From the NCBI GenBank assembly GCA_945866125.1, contig CAMBFZ010000012.1, forward strand, positions 42,013 through 106,012: DNA of 64,000 nucleotides, in the 5' to 3' direction. The DNA comes from Bordetella parapertussis (lineage in GTDB: Bacteria; Pseudomonadota; Gammaproteobacteria; Burkholderiales; Burkholderiaceae_D). A model generated the notes under the pieces. That model ran no database searches and was not told the DNA's origin. It saw only the letters and a list, made by a program, of their open reading frames with translations. Positions 62,293-64,000 of the stretch are shown here, piece by piece (the first letter of the stretch is position 1; each line of letters starts with the position of its first letter). The translations under genes were made by a program, and so were the position numbers.

Positions 62293-63183
62293 ATGAGCAG
62301 TCTTACGTTCGAAACGATAAGCGATGGTCCAATGCTCTTGGGAGAGTGCCCTCTTTGGCACCCGCTTGAGGCTCGACTTTATTGGATTGATATCACCGCT
62401 AGAAACGTACATTGCTTCGATCCGGTTACGCGGCGTAGGCAACAATGGCTTTTGCCGTCGGAGCCTGGCTGCATAGCTTGGCGGGAAGGAGGAGGATTGA
62501 TTGTTGCGATGCGCTCCGGTATTGCGCTGTTAAATACGGTTGATGGGAGTTTGCGGCTTTTACTTCCGGCGCCCTACGATACAGAAAAGTTTCGCTTCAA
62601 CGATGGGCGCTGTGACGCGGCAGGCAGGCTTTGGGTCGGCACTTTGGTAGATGCACGGGATTCAACAAGCGGGCGCTTGTATTGCGTTGATCATGGGCGA
62701 ATAAGGGAATTCGCTCATCCGGTTACTGTGTCGAATGGCGTTGCCTTTAGTCTGGATGGCAAGACGCTCTATCACGCGGACACGGGTGCCCATCGAATTA
62801 TGGCTTATGAGTTTGATTTAACTTCAGGCTTACCTGGTGTCGGCCGTATTTTCAAGGTTTTCCCGGATTTTCGGGATTCGCATTATGGCGGCAGACCTGA
62901 CGGTGCCGCTATCGATAGCGAAGGTGCTTATTGGTCTGCGATGTATGAGGGGGGGAGCTTGCTCAGGCTGGCGCAGGATGGGAGCCTACTTGAAAAAATT
63001 ACGCTACCGATTACTTGCCCGACGATGCTTGCCTTTGGCGGAGCCGACTTGAAAACGCTTTTTGTAACTAGCGTGCGGCAAAAGCGTACTGAGGAGGAAA
63101 TCAGACGACTGCCGCTTTCTGGGTATGTTCTTGCGGCTCGTGTATCTGTTGCTGGAAGAGCGGAGCCTGGCTACCTGGATTAG
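62293..63183 (+). CDS. SMP-30/gluconolactonase-like lactonase
   Basis: 296 aa six-bladed beta-propeller. GECPLWHPLEARLYWIDI contributes the metal-binding Glu, RFNDGRCDAAGRLWVGTL the Asn/Asp, SNGVAFSLDGKTLYHADT the catalytic region and RPDGAAIDSEGAYW the last Asp. Family members hydrolyse sugar lactones. Divergence from the GarR-type reductase suggests joint use in sugar-acid catabolism. Codon use is less biased than in neighbours. Confidence 0.92.
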   Translation: MSSLTFETISDGPMLLGECPLWHPLEARLYWIDITARNVHCFDPVTRRRQQWLLPSEPGCIAWREGGGLIVAMRSGIALLNTVDGSLRLLLPAPYDTEKFRFNDGRCDAAGRLWVGTLVDARDSTSGRLYCVDHGRIREFAHPVTVSNGVAFSLDGKTLYHADTGAHRIMAYEFDLTSGLPGVGRIFKVFPDFRDSHYGGRPDGAAIDSEGAYWSAMYEGGSLLRLAQDGSLLEKITLPITCPTMLAFGGADLKTLFVTSVRQKRTEEEIRRLPLSGYVLAARVSVAGRAEPGYLD

Positions 63184-63315
63184 CCAGTCGGGATTGACGA
63201 ATAAGCTTGCAATTGAATTGGTGGCTATTGCCATAAGGCGCAAGAAAGTTGGGATATATAAGGCTGTGTACCTTGGATTTCCGGGGTAATTCAGTGAATG
63301 GGAAGATTGGAAGTG

Positions 63316-63352
63316 AAAAAAAACCCCCAACTTAAGTAAGCTGGGGGTTTTT
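63316..63352 (-). terminator. rrn operon terminator
   Basis: On the minus strand a stem of about 13 bp, AAACCCCCAGCTTA / TAAGTTGGGGGTTT, is followed by a T-run; it lies 10 bases after 5S rRNA. Confidence 0.92.
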
Positions 63353-63361
63353 CGGATAATA

Positions 63362-63475
63362 GCCTGACGATGACCTACTTTCACACTGGTTGCAGCACTA
63401 TCATCGGCGCAAAGTCGTTTCACGGTCCTGTTCGGGATGGGAAGGGGTGGTACCAACTCGCTATGGTCATCAGGC
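63362..63475 (-). rRNA. rrf: 5S ribosomal RNA
   Basis: About 114 nt. The minus strand begins TGCCTGATGACCATAGCGAG, contains CCCATCCCGAACAGG and GTAGGTCATCGTCAGG, all standard for 5S of betaproteobacteria. Ends are estimated from pairing of the terminal helix. Confidence 0.96.
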
Positions 63476-63626
63476 ATAACTTGTAAAACCACTTGTGACA
63501 CCGTTGGAGCTGGCGCACACAAATAGTTCAATCTGGAAGAAGTATTTGGTATTACATGATTTTGGGCGTGATTGCATAATCGGCAAACACTTAAATCAAT
63601 TCTTGTCTATAACAGTCAATGTTATA

Positions 63627-64000
<374 letters not shown>

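Overview
The window reads as a chromosomal segment of a betaproteobacterium of the order Burkholderiales, most likely Oxalobacteraceae. The clues are a PilGHIJ-ChpA cluster beside a rubredoxin, lysine/alanine-rich H1-like and SWIB proteins, Neisseria/Burkholderia-type porins, a CNP1-family gene beside rppH, a PP0621-family gene beside a CcsA-type gene, and rplU-rpmA-obgE-proB next to ispB. It is mostly core housekeeping DNA. No transposon, prophage, CRISPR array or defence island is visible; the only mobility gene is a lone tyrosine recombinase beside tRNA-Pro(CGG).

Layout. 1-7.9 kb (minus): twitching-motility chemosensory operon pilG-pilH-pilI-pilJ-chpA; chpA runs off the left edge. 8.0-11.8 kb: rubredoxin, a divergent ThiD-like kinase, hemL, then corA behind a structured leader. 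11.8-18.3 kb (minus): tightly packed mpl-yqiA-RNase II/R-tonB-aroE-mtgA run (cell-wall recycling and synthesis, shikimate, RNA decay). 18.5-25.0 kb (plus): an orphan protein with a degenerate nucleotidyltransferase-like motif, tlpA, aroQ, accB-accC, prmA, a zinc-ribbon membrane protein and a PfkB kinase. 25.0-34.7 kb (minus): DUF167-YggT, an H1-like protein, nrdA-nrdB with two NrdR boxes and a long leader, ampD, a PilR-like activator lacking its receiver domain, a PP0621-type protein and a CcsA-like protein. 34.8-36.8 kb (plus): ffh and an H1-like/SWIB fusion. 36.9-43.9 kb: TPR protein, lytic transglycosylase, proS, rppH, a CNP1 protein, proB, obgE, rpmA, rplU. 44.2-49.3 kb: ispB, tRNA-Pro, lone integrase, two porins. 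49.3-63.2 kb: DUF3025, pyrC, glycerate kinase, Atm1-type ABC exporter, YciA thioesterase, acyl-CoA ligase, a secreted metallopeptidase, an M20 amidohydrolase, an SbmA/YddA-type ABC transporter, a GarR-type reductase and an SMP-30 lactonase. 63.3-64 kb (minus): terminator, 5S rRNA and the 3' part of 23S rRNA, i.e. the end of an rrn operon.

I did not find a clear new multi-gene system. The best leads are: (i) the nrdAB control region (paired NrdR boxes 31 bp apart, a ~280-nt leader with long-range pairing, and a 19-bp perfect inverted repeat between nrdA and nrdB); (ii) a PilR-type sigma-54 activator with no receiver and no visible pilS; (iii) 12-bp in-frame tandem repeats in three genes (chpA, pilG, RNase II/R); (iv) a ThiD-like kinase with Asn at the catalytic position; (v) the structured corA leader; and (vi) a tRNA-Pro with a non-canonical D-loop beside the solitary integrase.
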